Positions 27,558 through 37,270 of a stretch of 64,000 bases of DNA are shown piece by piece. The stretch covers positions 3,266,945 through 3,330,944 of the forward strand of contig NZ_CM001165.1 of the NCBI RefSeq assembly GCF_000213055.1. Direction: 5' to 3'. Positions within the stretch are counted from its first letter, which is position 1. Each line of letters starts with the position of its first letter. This DNA is from Streptomyces sp. Tu6071. Lineage in GTDB: Bacteria > Actinomycetota > Actinomycetes > Streptomycetales > Streptomycetaceae. The translations under genes and the position numbers were made by a program. Under the pieces are notes generated by a model. It saw nothing but the letters and a program-made list of their open reading frames with translations. It ran no database searches and was not told the DNA's origin.

Positions 27558-28229
27558 TCAGACCGTCACGCCCATCTTGTGGAGGAAGTTGACCGGGTTG
27601 ACGGCGGAGCCGTAGTTCGGGGTGGTGCGGATCTCGAAGTGGAGGTGGGGGCCACTGGAGTTACCGGTGCTCCCGGACTCCGCGAGGTGCTGGCCGGTCT
27701 TGACGGTCTGGCCGACCTTCACGTCGATCTTCGAGAGGTGCGCGTACTGCGAGTACAGCTTGTAGCCGTGCTTGATGACGATGGCGTTGCCGTAGGCGGG
27801 GCCGTCACCGGCGCCGATCGGGCCGGCCTTGACGACGGTGCCGGAGTGGGCGGCCATCACGTTGGTGCCGGTGGGGACGGCGAAGTCCTGGCCGGAGTGC
27901 TTGTGCGCCCAGCGGGAGCCGTCGTTGCCGAAGCTCGCGGAGAGCTCGTACTTCTTGACCGGGTCTATCCAGGACTTGGCGGTCTTGGCGTGGGCGGCCT
28001 TGGTCTTGACGGCGTGCTCGGCGGCCTTCGACTGCGCGTCGGCCTGGGCGGTGACACCGGCCGCGCTGACAGTCGGGATGACCTTGGTGGTCTGCGTGCC
28101 CGTGTCGGCGGCGACCGCGGCCCCCGCCCCGAGCACTGCGACGGCGCCGACACCGGCGGCCATGAAGGCGGCGCGGTTGCGGAGACGGGCGGTGGTGCGG
28201 GCGTTCGAGGACGTGGTGCTCTTCGGCAT
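27558..28229 (-). CDS. Secreted M23 (LytM-type) metallopeptidase
   Basis: 223 residues from ATG 28229, which has a GGAGG site about 10 bp upstream. The N-terminus has a long signal peptide: a Ser/Thr/Arg region, hydrophobic FMAAGVGAVAVLGAGAAVA, then a likely cut before ADTG. A helical Ala/Lys linker leads to the catalytic domain with the zinc ligands of LytM: His and Asp in HSGQDFAVPTG, and HLHFE. These enzymes cut peptide cross-bridges in peptidoglycan. The location beside sigE-cse suggests a link to envelope maintenance, but it has its own promoter region. Confidence 0.92.
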   Translation of the reverse strand: MPKSTTSSNARTTARLRNRAAFMAAGVGAVAVLGAGAAVAADTGTQTTKVIPTVSAAGVTAQADAQSKAAEHAVKTKAAHAKTAKSWIDPVKKYELSASFGNDGSRWAHKHSGQDFAVPTGTNVMAAHSGTVVKAGPIGAGDGPAYGNAIVIKHGYKLYSQYAHLSKIDVKVGQTVKTGQHLAESGSTGNSSGPHLHFEIRTTPNYGSAVNPVNFLHKMGVTV

Positions 28230-28712
28230 GGGGTGAGTACCTCCGAGTGGGGGGATTCCGGCGGATTGCCGGGGCGACAACCCCATTGGTAACAAGCCCC
28301 CCAGAGCATCCAAAACAGGGCATCTACTAATAAATTACGTAGCCCTGAACCCGTTTCCCGGCACCCCGAGCGCCGCCCCCGGGGCCTGTGACGCGGCTTA
28401 CGTGACGCCGCCCACAGAGAGAAAGAGCAGGTGAGCAGGGGTGCGGAGCGGAAGGAGCCGCCGGAACGGCGAACGCCGCGCGGAATACCGCTTGAACTAA
28501 TTGGGACTCTTTGTCCCTATTTATCCCCTAATACGGTTAGTACGTGACGCAGGTCCTGTGCCTCACGTCACCCGCAGCCCCTTTTCCGGGCCCTTCCGAC
28601 CCCCTGGGGGAGTGACCGCGACCACTCCCCCGCCGCTGGAAAAGCCCTTGTCCCTCTCCGCGCGGACGGCCGACAGTGAGGCTCCGATGACGCTGCGCGG
28701 CCAGGAGGGCCC
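28230..28712. other. Divergent spacer upstream of the M23 gene and the pepE remnant
   Basis: 483 bp without a supported gene. It is AT-rich by local standards around 28315-28345 and 28490-28550. GGGAC-TCTTT-GTCCC at 28503-28517 forms a 5-bp hairpin. I looked for a c-di-AMP (ydaO) riboswitch, known before some Streptomyces wall hydrolase genes, and could not trace its conserved core. Confidence 0.5.
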
Positions 28713-29228
28713 ATATCGACCGTCCGGATCGCCGTGCTCGGTGGTGGTTTCTCGGTCGCGGGGGACGCGGTGCTCGACCCGTGGCGGCTCGGGCTCGCGC
28801 CAGGCCCCCGGGGCCAGAGTCTGTTTCGTGCCGACCGCGAGCGGCGAGGCCGTCGCGGACGCCTTCCGTACGGCCTTCGGGCGCCTCGACTGCGCTGCGG
28901 GCCGCGCGTGCTCCTGCTCTTCGCCCGGGAGCGGGACGCGGCGGCCCTGCGCGCGGGTCCTCGCGCAGGACGTCCTCTACGGGGGCGGGCGGAAGCGCGG
29001 CGAATCTCCTCGCCGTGTGGCGGGCGCGCGGCGAGGGCCGGCTGATACGGGACACGGCCTCGCGCGGGGCTCTGCTCTGGGGGATCTCGGCGGGCGCGAA
29101 CTGCTGGGCCGCGGCCTCGCTCAACGACTCGTACGGGCCACTCGCCGACTCGTACGGGCCACTCGCCGTGCTCGCCGACGGCCTGGGCCTGCTCCCCGGC
29201 TCTTCTGCCCGCACGCAATGCCCGGGCC
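28713..29228 (+). pseudogene. Decayed peptidase E (S51, alpha-aspartyl dipeptidase) gene
   Basis: Fragments of one protein appear in order but in changing frames: IAVLGGGFSVAGDAVLDPWRLG, then VCFVPTASGEAVADAFRTAF, then LLLFARERDAAALRA, then RVLAQDVLYGGG, then GGSAANLLAVWRARG and LLWGISAGANCWAAASLNDS, then CPH. The catalytic Ser sits in GISAG. At least four frame changes are needed. An AGGAGG site at 28702-28707 precedes ATA (28713-28715) where ATG is expected, so the start codon also appears lost. The 3' end is missing: homology stops just before a dispersed repeat at 29229. Confidence 0.8.
29126..29167 (+). repeat. 21-bp tandem duplication inside the pepE remnant
   Basis: Two identical 21-bp copies (29126-29146 and 29147-29167) duplicate the DSYGPLA segment next to the active-site region. 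It is in frame, so it alone would not break the gene. Confidence 0.85.
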
Positions 29229-29286
29229 CAGAGTCCTGGGGCACCGCCCCAGACCCCGCTCCTCAAACGCCGGAGGGGCTCATTTT
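29229..29286 (+). repeat. Dispersed Streptomyces-type intergenic repeat
   Basis: The segment contains TGGGGC-ACC-GCCCCA (29237-29251), which can fold as a hairpin, then GACCCCGCTCCTCAAACG and CCGGAGGGGCT followed by a T-run. I recall near-identical sequences as very common dispersed elements between genes in Streptomyces. It sits where the pepE remnant loses homology. Confidence 0.6.
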
Positions 29287-29451
29287 CCCGCCCCGTACCG
29301 TGGCATCCCGCCTTCCGTGACCTCCGCACGGAGGCCGCCCGTACCCGACGGACGCGCTGTTACTACACAGCGCTCCGCCTCGTGATGCAGGACGTCTGGC
29401 TTGGCGGGACACGGTCTGGACGTGCCGTCCTTGTCTCGCGTGATCCCCTCA

Positions 29452-29505
29452 CACCACGAAGGCCCCGCCTCCTCCCGTACGGGAAAAGGCGGGGCCTTCG
29501 TGGTG
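29452..29505 (-). terminator. Stem-loop terminator after clpC
   Basis: An 18-bp perfect stem (29452-29469 with 29488-29505) carries the core GAAGGCCCCGCC/GGCGGGGCCTTC. Its 18-nt loop contains a small CCCGTACGGG palindrome. It begins 21 bp past the clpC stop. Confidence 0.85.
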
Positions 29506-29526
29506 GGGAGACTGGACCCTGGGGGC

Positions 29527-32052
<2,526 letters not shown>

Positions 32053-32258
32053 CGTTAATCGCTCCTCAGAGCGGTCAGGCAGTAAAGGGGTCGGTCCCCT
32101 CTCTGTCCTTCCGCAGCTTAGTCCCGCAAGCGGGGACCGCTCGGGTCCATCCCCGCCTCCGCGGGGACCAGCGTCCTTCCTGAACTGCTGAACGAACTCA
32201 CTAACACTGATGGTGCGAGACGATGTTCCCCCAGGCCAAGCCGATACCCGCTCCATCG

Positions 32259-32275
32259 CTACGCCGATGGCGAAC
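32259..32275 (-). promoter_or_regulatory. ClgR-like box upstream of clpC
   Basis: The minus strand reads GTTCGCCATCGGCGTAG. It fits the ClgR pattern CGC-Y-N-A-N-R-GCG-WW-S except for T at the central A, and has the GTTCGC half seen in actinobacterial ClgR sites. clpC is a known ClgR target in Streptomyces and Corynebacterium, which supports the call. Confirmation would need binding data. Confidence 0.45.
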
Positions 32276-32722
32276 GCGGGGGGCCCGGGACCGCCGCGTC
32301 GCCCCTCCCTACTGGGAATGTCTTACCCCCGAGCAGGGACAGTCCATGCGACACGACCCCACCCCCTCCGCTACGGGCGAACACCCTTGCGCGCCTCCGC
32401 CTCGCACCACCAGGCCATCACTGCCACGATCCGCGCACAACCGCACACTCCTCGTAACTGCCGGGGCGTCGGTGGAGTTCCCGCGCGCTGGAAAGAGCGG
32501 GCGAATCCGGGAGGGGGTGGCAGGGGGTGGCAAGGGAGGGGCGAAAGGCGCGCGCGGCTCGGTTCGCGGTCGCGCTCGGTGAGGCGGCGCGGCGGCCGGG
32601 GGCGGCAGGCCCGTACGGCCCATCGAGACGGCTCACGGCACGCGCCTCCACGCGCCTACGGGGCCGTGTGCCTACGAGGCCGCACGCCTACGGGTACGGG
32701 GCGCCGCCGGGCACGTACGGCC

Positions 32723-32753
32723 GGCCCGCGGGGCCCCCGCACCACCGCGGGCC
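32723..32753 (-). terminator. Stem-loop after lsr2
   Basis: GGCCCGCGG (32723-32731) and CCGCGGGCC (32745-32753) pair around a 13-nt loop, 29 bp past the lsr2 stop. Confidence 0.55.
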
Positions 32754-32782
32754 GCGCCCGCTCCCGTACCGCATCCGGGGGC

Positions 32783-33118
32783 TCAGCGGTGCGCGTCCTC
32801 GTATGCCTGGCGGACGGCACGGGAAACACGGCCGCGGTCGTTGACGTCCAGGCCCTGCTCCTTGGCCCAGGCGCGGATCGCCGCGGTCTCCTCACTGCTG
32901 CCCGCGGAGGAACGAGCCTTCGCACGAGCGGCGGAACCGCGGCCACCGGTGCGGCGCCCGCTCTTGATGTAGTCCTCAAGGAGCCCGCGGAGCTTGTCCG
33001 CGTTCGCCGTGGTGAGGTCGATTTCGTAGCTCTTGCCGTCGAGCGCGAACGTCACCGTCTCATCGGCCTCGCCGCCGTCGAGATCGTCGACGAGAAGGAC
33101 CTGAACCTTCTGGGCCAC
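32783..33118 (-). CDS. lsr2: Nucleoid-associated protein Lsr2
   Basis: 111 residues. Lsr2 is the actinobacterial H-NS analogue that bridges AT-rich DNA and silences acquired genes. The N-terminal dimerisation domain begins VAQKVQVLLVDDLDGGEADETVTF and contains LDGKSYEIDLT. A basic Ala/Arg linker (GRRTGGRGSAARAKARSS) leads to the DNA-binding domain with the minor-groove RGR in NDRGRVSRAVRQAYEDA. GTG 33118 has an AAAGGAAA ribosome site. The upstream spacer has a 12-bp tandem array. AT-rich islands such as 3280-3304 or 28320-28345 are plausible targets (inference). Confidence 0.95.
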   Translation of the reverse strand: MAQKVQVLLVDDLDGGEADETVTFALDGKSYEIDLTTANADKLRGLLEDYIKSGRRTGGRGSAARAKARSSAGSSEETAAIRAWAKEQGLDVNDRGRVSRAVRQAYEDAHR

Positions 33119-33762
33119 TGGATTTCCTTTCATCCTTAAATGCAGTACGCCGGAAAGCAAACCGCTTTTTCCGGGAAAACACAAACCCCCCGGAGATGCT
33201 GAGGAGAGACTGCGCAGAGCGGGCCCGCTGGAAACATGCGCGTTTCGGACATAGGCCACGGCTGGTCTACAGGACGGGGAATGGGCCGGGATTGTCGTCG
33301 CCAAACAGTGTGGGAAGAGCACGGGAAGGGCACGGGAAGGCCACGGGGAACGGGCCGCGGAAGGGGGCGGGAACGGGCCGGAAGGCCGGACGAGCTTTGG
33401 CCAGCGCCTGCCTTTGCCATACGTGCGGGCATAGGTGCGGTCATAGGAGTCGGCATACGCGCGGCCATAGGCGGAGTGATAGGCGTACGGATAGACAAGC
33501 GCAAGGCGCGCGCAAAGCCGCGTCAATCGCGCGCCCGCGCGAACCCGCGCGGAGAGCGAGGGCGCGCACGGCGGCGTCGCCCCTTCCTCGCACGTCAGAG
33601 GCCGGGACGACTGCGCCGTGTCCGCGCGCGAGCACTGTTCGTACGGAAAACGCGGGACGGGAAGCGCGCACGGAACGGTACGCCGGGCGCACGGGGAACG
33701 GGACACGTAGCGCGCGGGGAACGGGCGCGAAGCGCGCGGGGAAGAGGGATGCGCCCGCGCGT
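33119..33762. other. Repeat-rich region upstream of lsr2
   Basis: 644 bp between two minus-strand genes. Besides the 12-bp array at 33418 it has ACGGGAAGG-like repeats near 33318-33370, and AGCGCGCGGGGAA twice (33709-33721 and 33731-33743). Open frames exist on both strands but are low-complexity and unsupported. The 33120-33180 patch is comparatively AT-rich and probably includes the lsr2 promoter. Confidence 0.5.
33418..33501. repeat. Degenerate 12-bp tandem repeat array upstream of lsr2
   Basis: Seven 12-bp units in register: CATACGTGCGGG, CATAGGTGCGGT, CATAGGAGTCGG, CATACGCGCGGC, CATAGGCGGAGT, GATAGGCGTACG and GATAGACAAGCG. The SATASG head is conserved and the tail varies. The array ends about 300 bp before the lsr2 start. 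The period is a multiple of three, so a coding origin cannot be excluded. Confidence 0.8.
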
Positions 33763-34311
33763 TCAGAGATGCAGCAGCATCCGGCAGTTGCCCAAGGTGT
33801 TCGGTTTCACTCGTTCGAGGTCGAGGAACTCGGCGACGCCTTCGTCCGGCGAACGCAGCAGTTCGCTGTAGACCTCGGTGTCGACCGGGGTCTCACCGAT
33901 CTCGACGAAGCCGTGCTTGGCGAAGAAGTTCACTTCGAAGGTGAGGCAGAAAACCCTCCGCACCCCGATCCAGCGCGCCGTGTGGAGGAGCTTCTCCAGC
34001 AGCAGATGACCCACCCCCGCGCCCTTGAGCGCGGGGTCGACGGCGAGCGTACGGACTTCGGCGAGGTCCTCCCACATGATGTGCAGCGCCCCGCAGCCGA
34101 CGACCTCCGCGTTGTCGTCGCGTTCCGCGACCCAGAACTCCTGGATGTCCTCGTAAAGGGTCACGGTCGCTTTGTCGAGAAGGATGCCGCGCCGCGTGTA
34201 CGGGTCGAGCAGCGCGCGCACGGCGGCCACGTCGGCGGTACGCGCGCGGCGCACCGAGACGGCGGGCGCGGGGAGGGGGTCGGGGACGGGCGGTACGGCT
34301 TCGCTGGACAT
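33763..34311 (-). CDS. Amino-acid N-acetyltransferase (GNAT family)
   Basis: 182 residues. The GNAT acetyl-CoA site is VRTLAVDPALKGAGVGHLLLEKLL. VRRARTADVAAVRALLDPY starts the domain, and FFAKHGFVEIGE is typical of the family. The overall sequence resembles the short actinobacterial N-acetylglutamate synthase that starts arginine synthesis. That specific role is an inference, as no arg genes are here. ATG 34311 lies 10 bp after the BlaI-type gene stop on the same strand, so the two may be co-transcribed. Confidence 0.85.
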   Translation of the reverse strand: MSSEAVPPVPDPLPAPAVSVRRARTADVAAVRALLDPYTRRGILLDKATVTLYEDIQEFWVAERDDNAEVVGCGALHIMWEDLAEVRTLAVDPALKGAGVGHLLLEKLLHTARWIGVRRVFCLTFEVNFFAKHGFVEIGETPVDTEVYSELLRSPDEGVAEFLDLERVKPNTLGNCRMLLHL

Positions 34312-34321
34312 GATCGCGACG

Positions 34322-35014
34322 CTACCGCTCGCCGTCGTCGTCAGCGGGCCCGGGTGCGGGGGGTGGGGCCGGTGCGGTCGGTGCGGGGGGCTCGGGCTCG
34401 GCGGTGGCTTCGGGCTCGGCGACGGGCGCCTCGGCGGCGGGCGCGGTAGTGGCTTCGGGCTCTGCGGGCGCCTCGTCGGCGGGCGCGGGCTCGGCCGAAG
34501 ACGCGGGCTCCGCGGTAGGCGCGGGCTCGGCAGTGGGCGCGGGCTCCGCGGCCGGCGCCGGCTCGGCGGGGGCCTCCTCCGCGGGCGCGGCTGGGGCGGG
34601 CGCGGCCCCGGCGGACGGCGCGGCGTTCGCGGGTGGGGGTTCGTTCGCCGTTTCCGGTCCCTGCACCATCCGCACGGCGTCGCGCAGGGCCTCCTGCTGG
34701 TCGGCGCTCATCATGCGGAAGAAGGCGACAAGGGCGGCGGCGCGGTTGTCGCTGCGGCCCCAGTCCTCGTTCATGAGAGAGGCCGCGTAGGCGTCGCGCG
34801 TGGAGACGGCCTCGTAGCGGTAGGCACGGCCCTCCGATTCCCGGCGGACCCAGCCTTTCTGATGGAGGTTGTCCATGACCGTCATGACGGTCGTATAAGC
34901 GATGGAACGCTCCAGTTTCAGGTCCTCCAGGACTTCGCGGACCGTGACCGGACGGTTCCACTTCCATACGCGGGTCATCACCGCGTCTTCCAGTTCTCCC
35001 AAAGGACGGACCAC
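34322..35014 (-). CDS. BlaI/MecI/CopY-family repressor with Ala/Pro/Glu-rich tail
   Basis: 230 residues from GTG 35014. A TTG seven codons upstream opens the same frame. The winged helix is RPLGELEDAVMTRVWKWNRPVTVREVLEDL followed by YTTVMTVMDNLHQKGWVRRESEGRAYRYE. A dimerisation part ends near residue 120, where the family normally stops. The rest is a repetitive PAPAAEPAPTAEP-like tail of about 100 residues, probably disordered. BlaI repressors are usually paired with a BlaR1-type M56 protease. None is present here. Confidence 0.87.
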   Translation of the reverse strand: MVRPLGELEDAVMTRVWKWNRPVTVREVLEDLKLERSIAYTTVMTVMDNLHQKGWVRRESEGRAYRYEAVSTRDAYAASLMNEDWGRSDNRAAALVAFFRMMSADQQEALRDAVRMVQGPETANEPPPANAAPSAGAAPAPAAPAEEAPAEPAPAAEPAPTAEPAPTAEPASSAEPAPADEAPAEPEATTAPAAEAPVAEPEATAEPEPPAPTAPAPPPAPGPADDDGER

Positions 35015-35036
35015 GCGTGCACTGTACGTGCACAAA
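35015..35036. promoter_or_regulatory. Inverted repeat at the BlaI-type gene start, candidate auto-operator
   Basis: GTGCAC-TGTAC-GTGCAC sits at 35017-35033, immediately upstream of GTG 35014. It includes a TGT/ACA pair as in BlaI-family operators. Autorepression is inferred from position. Confidence 0.45.
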
Positions 35037-35085
35037 GCGGCACCATCTCTTCAATTCACGGCAATTCCCGTCGTCGCACGGCAAA

Positions 35086-35139
35086 AGGGGTGCGCGTCCC
35101 GGCGGAACCCGTGAGCGGGTCCCGGGGACACGCACCCCT
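35086..35139 (-). terminator. Stem-loop terminator after the 60-residue membrane protein gene
   Basis: AGGGGTGCGCGTCCC (35086-35100) pairs with GGGACACGCACCCCT (35125-35139) with one mismatch. The loop holds a second small hairpin, ACCCG/CGGGT. It lies 33 bp past the small gene. Confidence 0.65.
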
Positions 35140-35171
35140 CGTGACGGCGGGAGCGCGCGACGCGGCGGGCG

Positions 35172-35354
35172 TCAGTCGCGTGCGGTGGTGTGCTCCGCGC
35201 GGGGGCCGCTCTCGGCGCGGGCGAACGCCGCGTCGACGGCGGCGTCCTCCTTGCTCTTGGCCGCGCCGCCCTGGGTCTTGACGATGACCCTGACGAGGCC
35301 GATGAAGAAGATGGCCATCACCACGGGCGGCACGAGTGCGGAGACGTAGTCCAT
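35172..35354 (-). CDS. Small single-pass membrane protein
   Basis: 60 residues. One membrane helix, ALVPPVVMAIFFIGLVRVIV, is followed by a charged cytoplasmic tail, KTQGGAAKSKEDAAVDAAFARAES. I recall similar short proteins at this place in Streptomyces, without a role. The next gene on the same strand ends 20 bp upstream, so both may form one transcript ending at the stem-loop at 35086-35139. Confidence 0.75.
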   Translation of the reverse strand: MDYVSALVPPVVMAIFFIGLVRVIVKTQGGAAKSKEDAAVDAAFARAESGPRAEHTTARD

Positions 35355-35374
35355 GGGGCTCAGAGTAGACCGGG

Positions 35375-36064
35375 CTAACCGGCCGCGAGCTTCTGGGGTG
35401 GTGTGTCCGCCGTGTCCGCATTGACGTCCGCGCTCAGGACGGCGTAGCGGGAGCCGGGGGGCGCCGGGCGGCGCTTGGGCGGGAAGACCTCGGCGGGGGT
35501 GGGCACGGCGCCGGGGCGGCGGGCGGGCTGGTCGGGCTTGCGGGCCGGGGTCGCCGGTTTCGCGGGTGCGGGCTTGGCGGGGGCGGGCTTCGCGGGCTCG
35601 TCGGCGGCGCGGCCACCGGGCAGGGCGCGCAGCGGGGTACGGGGACCGGGGGCGAGGGCGCGGCCCGCGAGGCGGGCCCGTACCGCCTGCTCGGCGAGCG
35701 CCTGGCAGCGCGCGAGGAGACGCGCGGCGGCGGGGTCGTGGCGCAGGGCGCGCAGGGCCGCGAGGTCGTCGGGTCCCGGCTGGTATCCGGCGTCGAGCGC
35801 TTCGGCCAGGAGGGGGAGGAAGCCGGCGAGGCTGCCGGGGAGGGCGGCGCGGTAGCGCGCGAGGTCGGCCACGAGGAAGGCCCGCAGCCGCGCGGCCTCG
35901 TCCACGGCGGCGTCGACCGCCTGCGAGAGGCGGAGGCAGTCGCGGACGTCGTCCGGGCGGGCGGGTCCTGGCAGCAGGGCGAGGGCGAGGGCACGGCGCA
36001 CGACGCGCACTTCGTCCGCGCCGAAGACCATGCCGCCCCGGGAAGATCCGTATGGCGTGGGCAT
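35375..36064 (-). CDS. Conserved hypothetical protein with Ala/Lys/Pro repeats
   Basis: 229 residues without a domain I recognise. Residues 1-145 are helical and Leu/Ala/Arg-rich (RRALALALLPGPARPDDVRDCLRL and similar). The C-terminal part has KPAPAKPAPAKPA repeats and a basic PPKRRPAPPGSRYAVL segment. It is probably cytoplasmic. A TATCGT hexamer six bases before ATG 36064 suggests a leaderless transcript. The following small membrane-protein gene is 20 bp away. Confidence 0.7.
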   Translation of the reverse strand: MPTPYGSSRGGMVFGADEVRVVRRALALALLPGPARPDDVRDCLRLSQAVDAAVDEAARLRAFLVADLARYRAALPGSLAGFLPLLAEALDAGYQPGPDDLAALRALRHDPAAARLLARCQALAEQAVRARLAGRALAPGPRTPLRALPGGRAADEPAKPAPAKPAPAKPATPARKPDQPARRPGAVPTPAEVFPPKRRPAPPGSRYAVLSADVNADTADTPPQKLAAG

Positions 36065-36431
36065 GGAAGGACGATACGCACATAACGGGCGAAAATGTGG
36101 TTATTGGGGCGGTGGCGTCTCGGGGCCGGAGTGCGGGTCGCGAGGGGCGGGCGCGCCACGCCGGGGCCGGGGTACGAAGGGACGGCGTGCGACGCCGGGG
36201 CCGCGCGGGAGCGGGCACGCCACGCCGGAACCGGGGCGCGGGGCCACATGCGGGCGGAGAGACGAACGCGGCGGGCGCGGGCCGTGCGGGCGGCGCGAGG
36301 TGAGCGGTGGGCGCGGGCCATGCGGGCGGCGCGAGGTGCGCGGTGGGCGCTGCACCGCCCCTACCACCGCCTCGTACGCCCCCTACGCCCTCAGCTCACC
36401 CCCGTGCCCCCGACGCGCCCCACCGCGCCCC
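36065..36431. other. Spacer with a 36-bp tandem repeat
   Basis: 367 bp without a supported gene. A near-identical 36-bp unit, beginning GGGCGCGGGCC and ending GAGGTGAGCGGT in the first copy, occurs at 36273-36308 and 36309-36344, with a partial third copy. The copies differ at two positions. CACGCCGG-like motifs recur at 36150-36230. Confidence 0.65.
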
Positions 36432-37229
36432 TCACCTCCGTCCCGCGTTCCTCTCGTAGACGAGCCGCAGCCCGATGAGTGTCAGCCACGGCTCGTGGTG
36501 GTCGATGACCGCGGCCTCGCCGAGGACCATCGGGGCGAGGCCGCCCGTGGCGATGACGGTGACGTCGGCGGGGTCGGGGGCGAGTTCGCGGGCCATGCGC
36601 TGGACGACGCCGTCGACCTGGCCCGCGAAGCCGTAGAGGATGCCGGACTGCATCGCCTCGACGGTGCTCTTGCCGATGACGCTGCGCGGTCTGGCCAGCT
36701 CGATCTTGCGGAGCTGGGCGCCGCGCAGGCCGAGCGCCTCGACGGAGATCTCGATGCCGGGGGCGATCACGCCGCCGGTGTACTCGCCGCGCGCGGAGAC
36801 GGCGTCGAAGGTCGTCGCCGTGCCGAAGTCGACGACGATCGCCGGGCCCCCGTAGAGGTGCTGCGCGGCGACCGCGTTGATGATGCGGTCCGTGCCGACC
36901 TCCTTGGGGTTGTCCATGAGGATCGGCACGCCCGTCTTCACGCCGGGCTCCACGAGGATCGCGGGGACGTCCCCGTAGTACCTGCGGCTGACCTCGCGCA
37001 GTTCGTGGAGCACGGCGGGCACGGTGGAGCAGATCGCGATGCCGTCGATGCCCTCGCCCAGCTCCATGCCGAGCAGCGGGTGGGTGCCCATGAGGCCCTG
37101 GAGAAGGACCGCCAGTTCGTCGGCGGTGCGGCGGGAGTCCGTGGAGATCCGCCAGTGCTCGACGATCTCCTCACCGTCGAAGAGACCGAGCACGGTGTGG
37201 GTGTTCCCGACGTCGATGGTCAGCAGCAT
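36432..37229 (-). CDS. coaX: Type III pantothenate kinase
   Basis: 265 residues. CoaX phosphorylates pantothenate, the first step of CoA synthesis, and unlike CoaA is not inhibited by CoA. The ASKHA motifs are LLTIDVGNTHTVLGLFDG at the N-terminus, GTDRIINAVAA, VVDFGTATTFDAV and the GGVIAPGI loop. ATG 37229 begins MLLTIDVGN. It follows nadC by 41 bp on the same strand, in a block with nadB and panC, so pantothenate synthesis and its phosphorylation are encoded together. Confidence 0.95.
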   Translation of the reverse strand: MLLTIDVGNTHTVLGLFDGEEIVEHWRISTDSRRTADELAVLLQGLMGTHPLLGMELGEGIDGIAICSTVPAVLHELREVSRRYYGDVPAILVEPGVKTGVPILMDNPKEVGTDRIINAVAAQHLYGGPAIVVDFGTATTFDAVSARGEYTGGVIAPGIEISVEALGLRGAQLRKIELARPRSVIGKSTVEAMQSGILYGFAGQVDGVVQRMARELAPDPADVTVIATGGLAPMVLGEAAVIDHHEPWLTLIGLRLVYERNAGRR

Positions 37230-37270
37230 CGCGAGTGTCCTGAAGGGGGAGGCGGGGGCGGGGGGACGGG

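Larger units (their letters stand above)
32053..32782. other. Long spacer between lsr2 and clpC
   Basis: 730 bp without a convincing gene. The clpC-proximal part should hold its promoter and a ClgR-like box. The lsr2-proximal part has a hairpin and a 16-bp unit beginning CCTACG, repeated about 2.5 times from about 32655. Confidence 0.5.

Noticed and set aside
28230..28560. Possible ydaO c-di-AMP riboswitch before the M23 gene
   Set aside because: Known before other Streptomyces wall hydrolase genes, but I could not trace the conserved pseudo-symmetric core on either strand.
33287..33310. TTGTCGTCG near 33288 as a damage-type promoter element
   Set aside because: There is no TANNNT at the required 8-bp spacing and no plus-strand gene follows.
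33236..33871. Plus-strand frame through the 12-bp array reading AIGGVIGV-like repeats
   Set aside because: It has no ribosome site, overlaps the GNAT gene antisense and has no domain. The array also reads as repeats in other frames.
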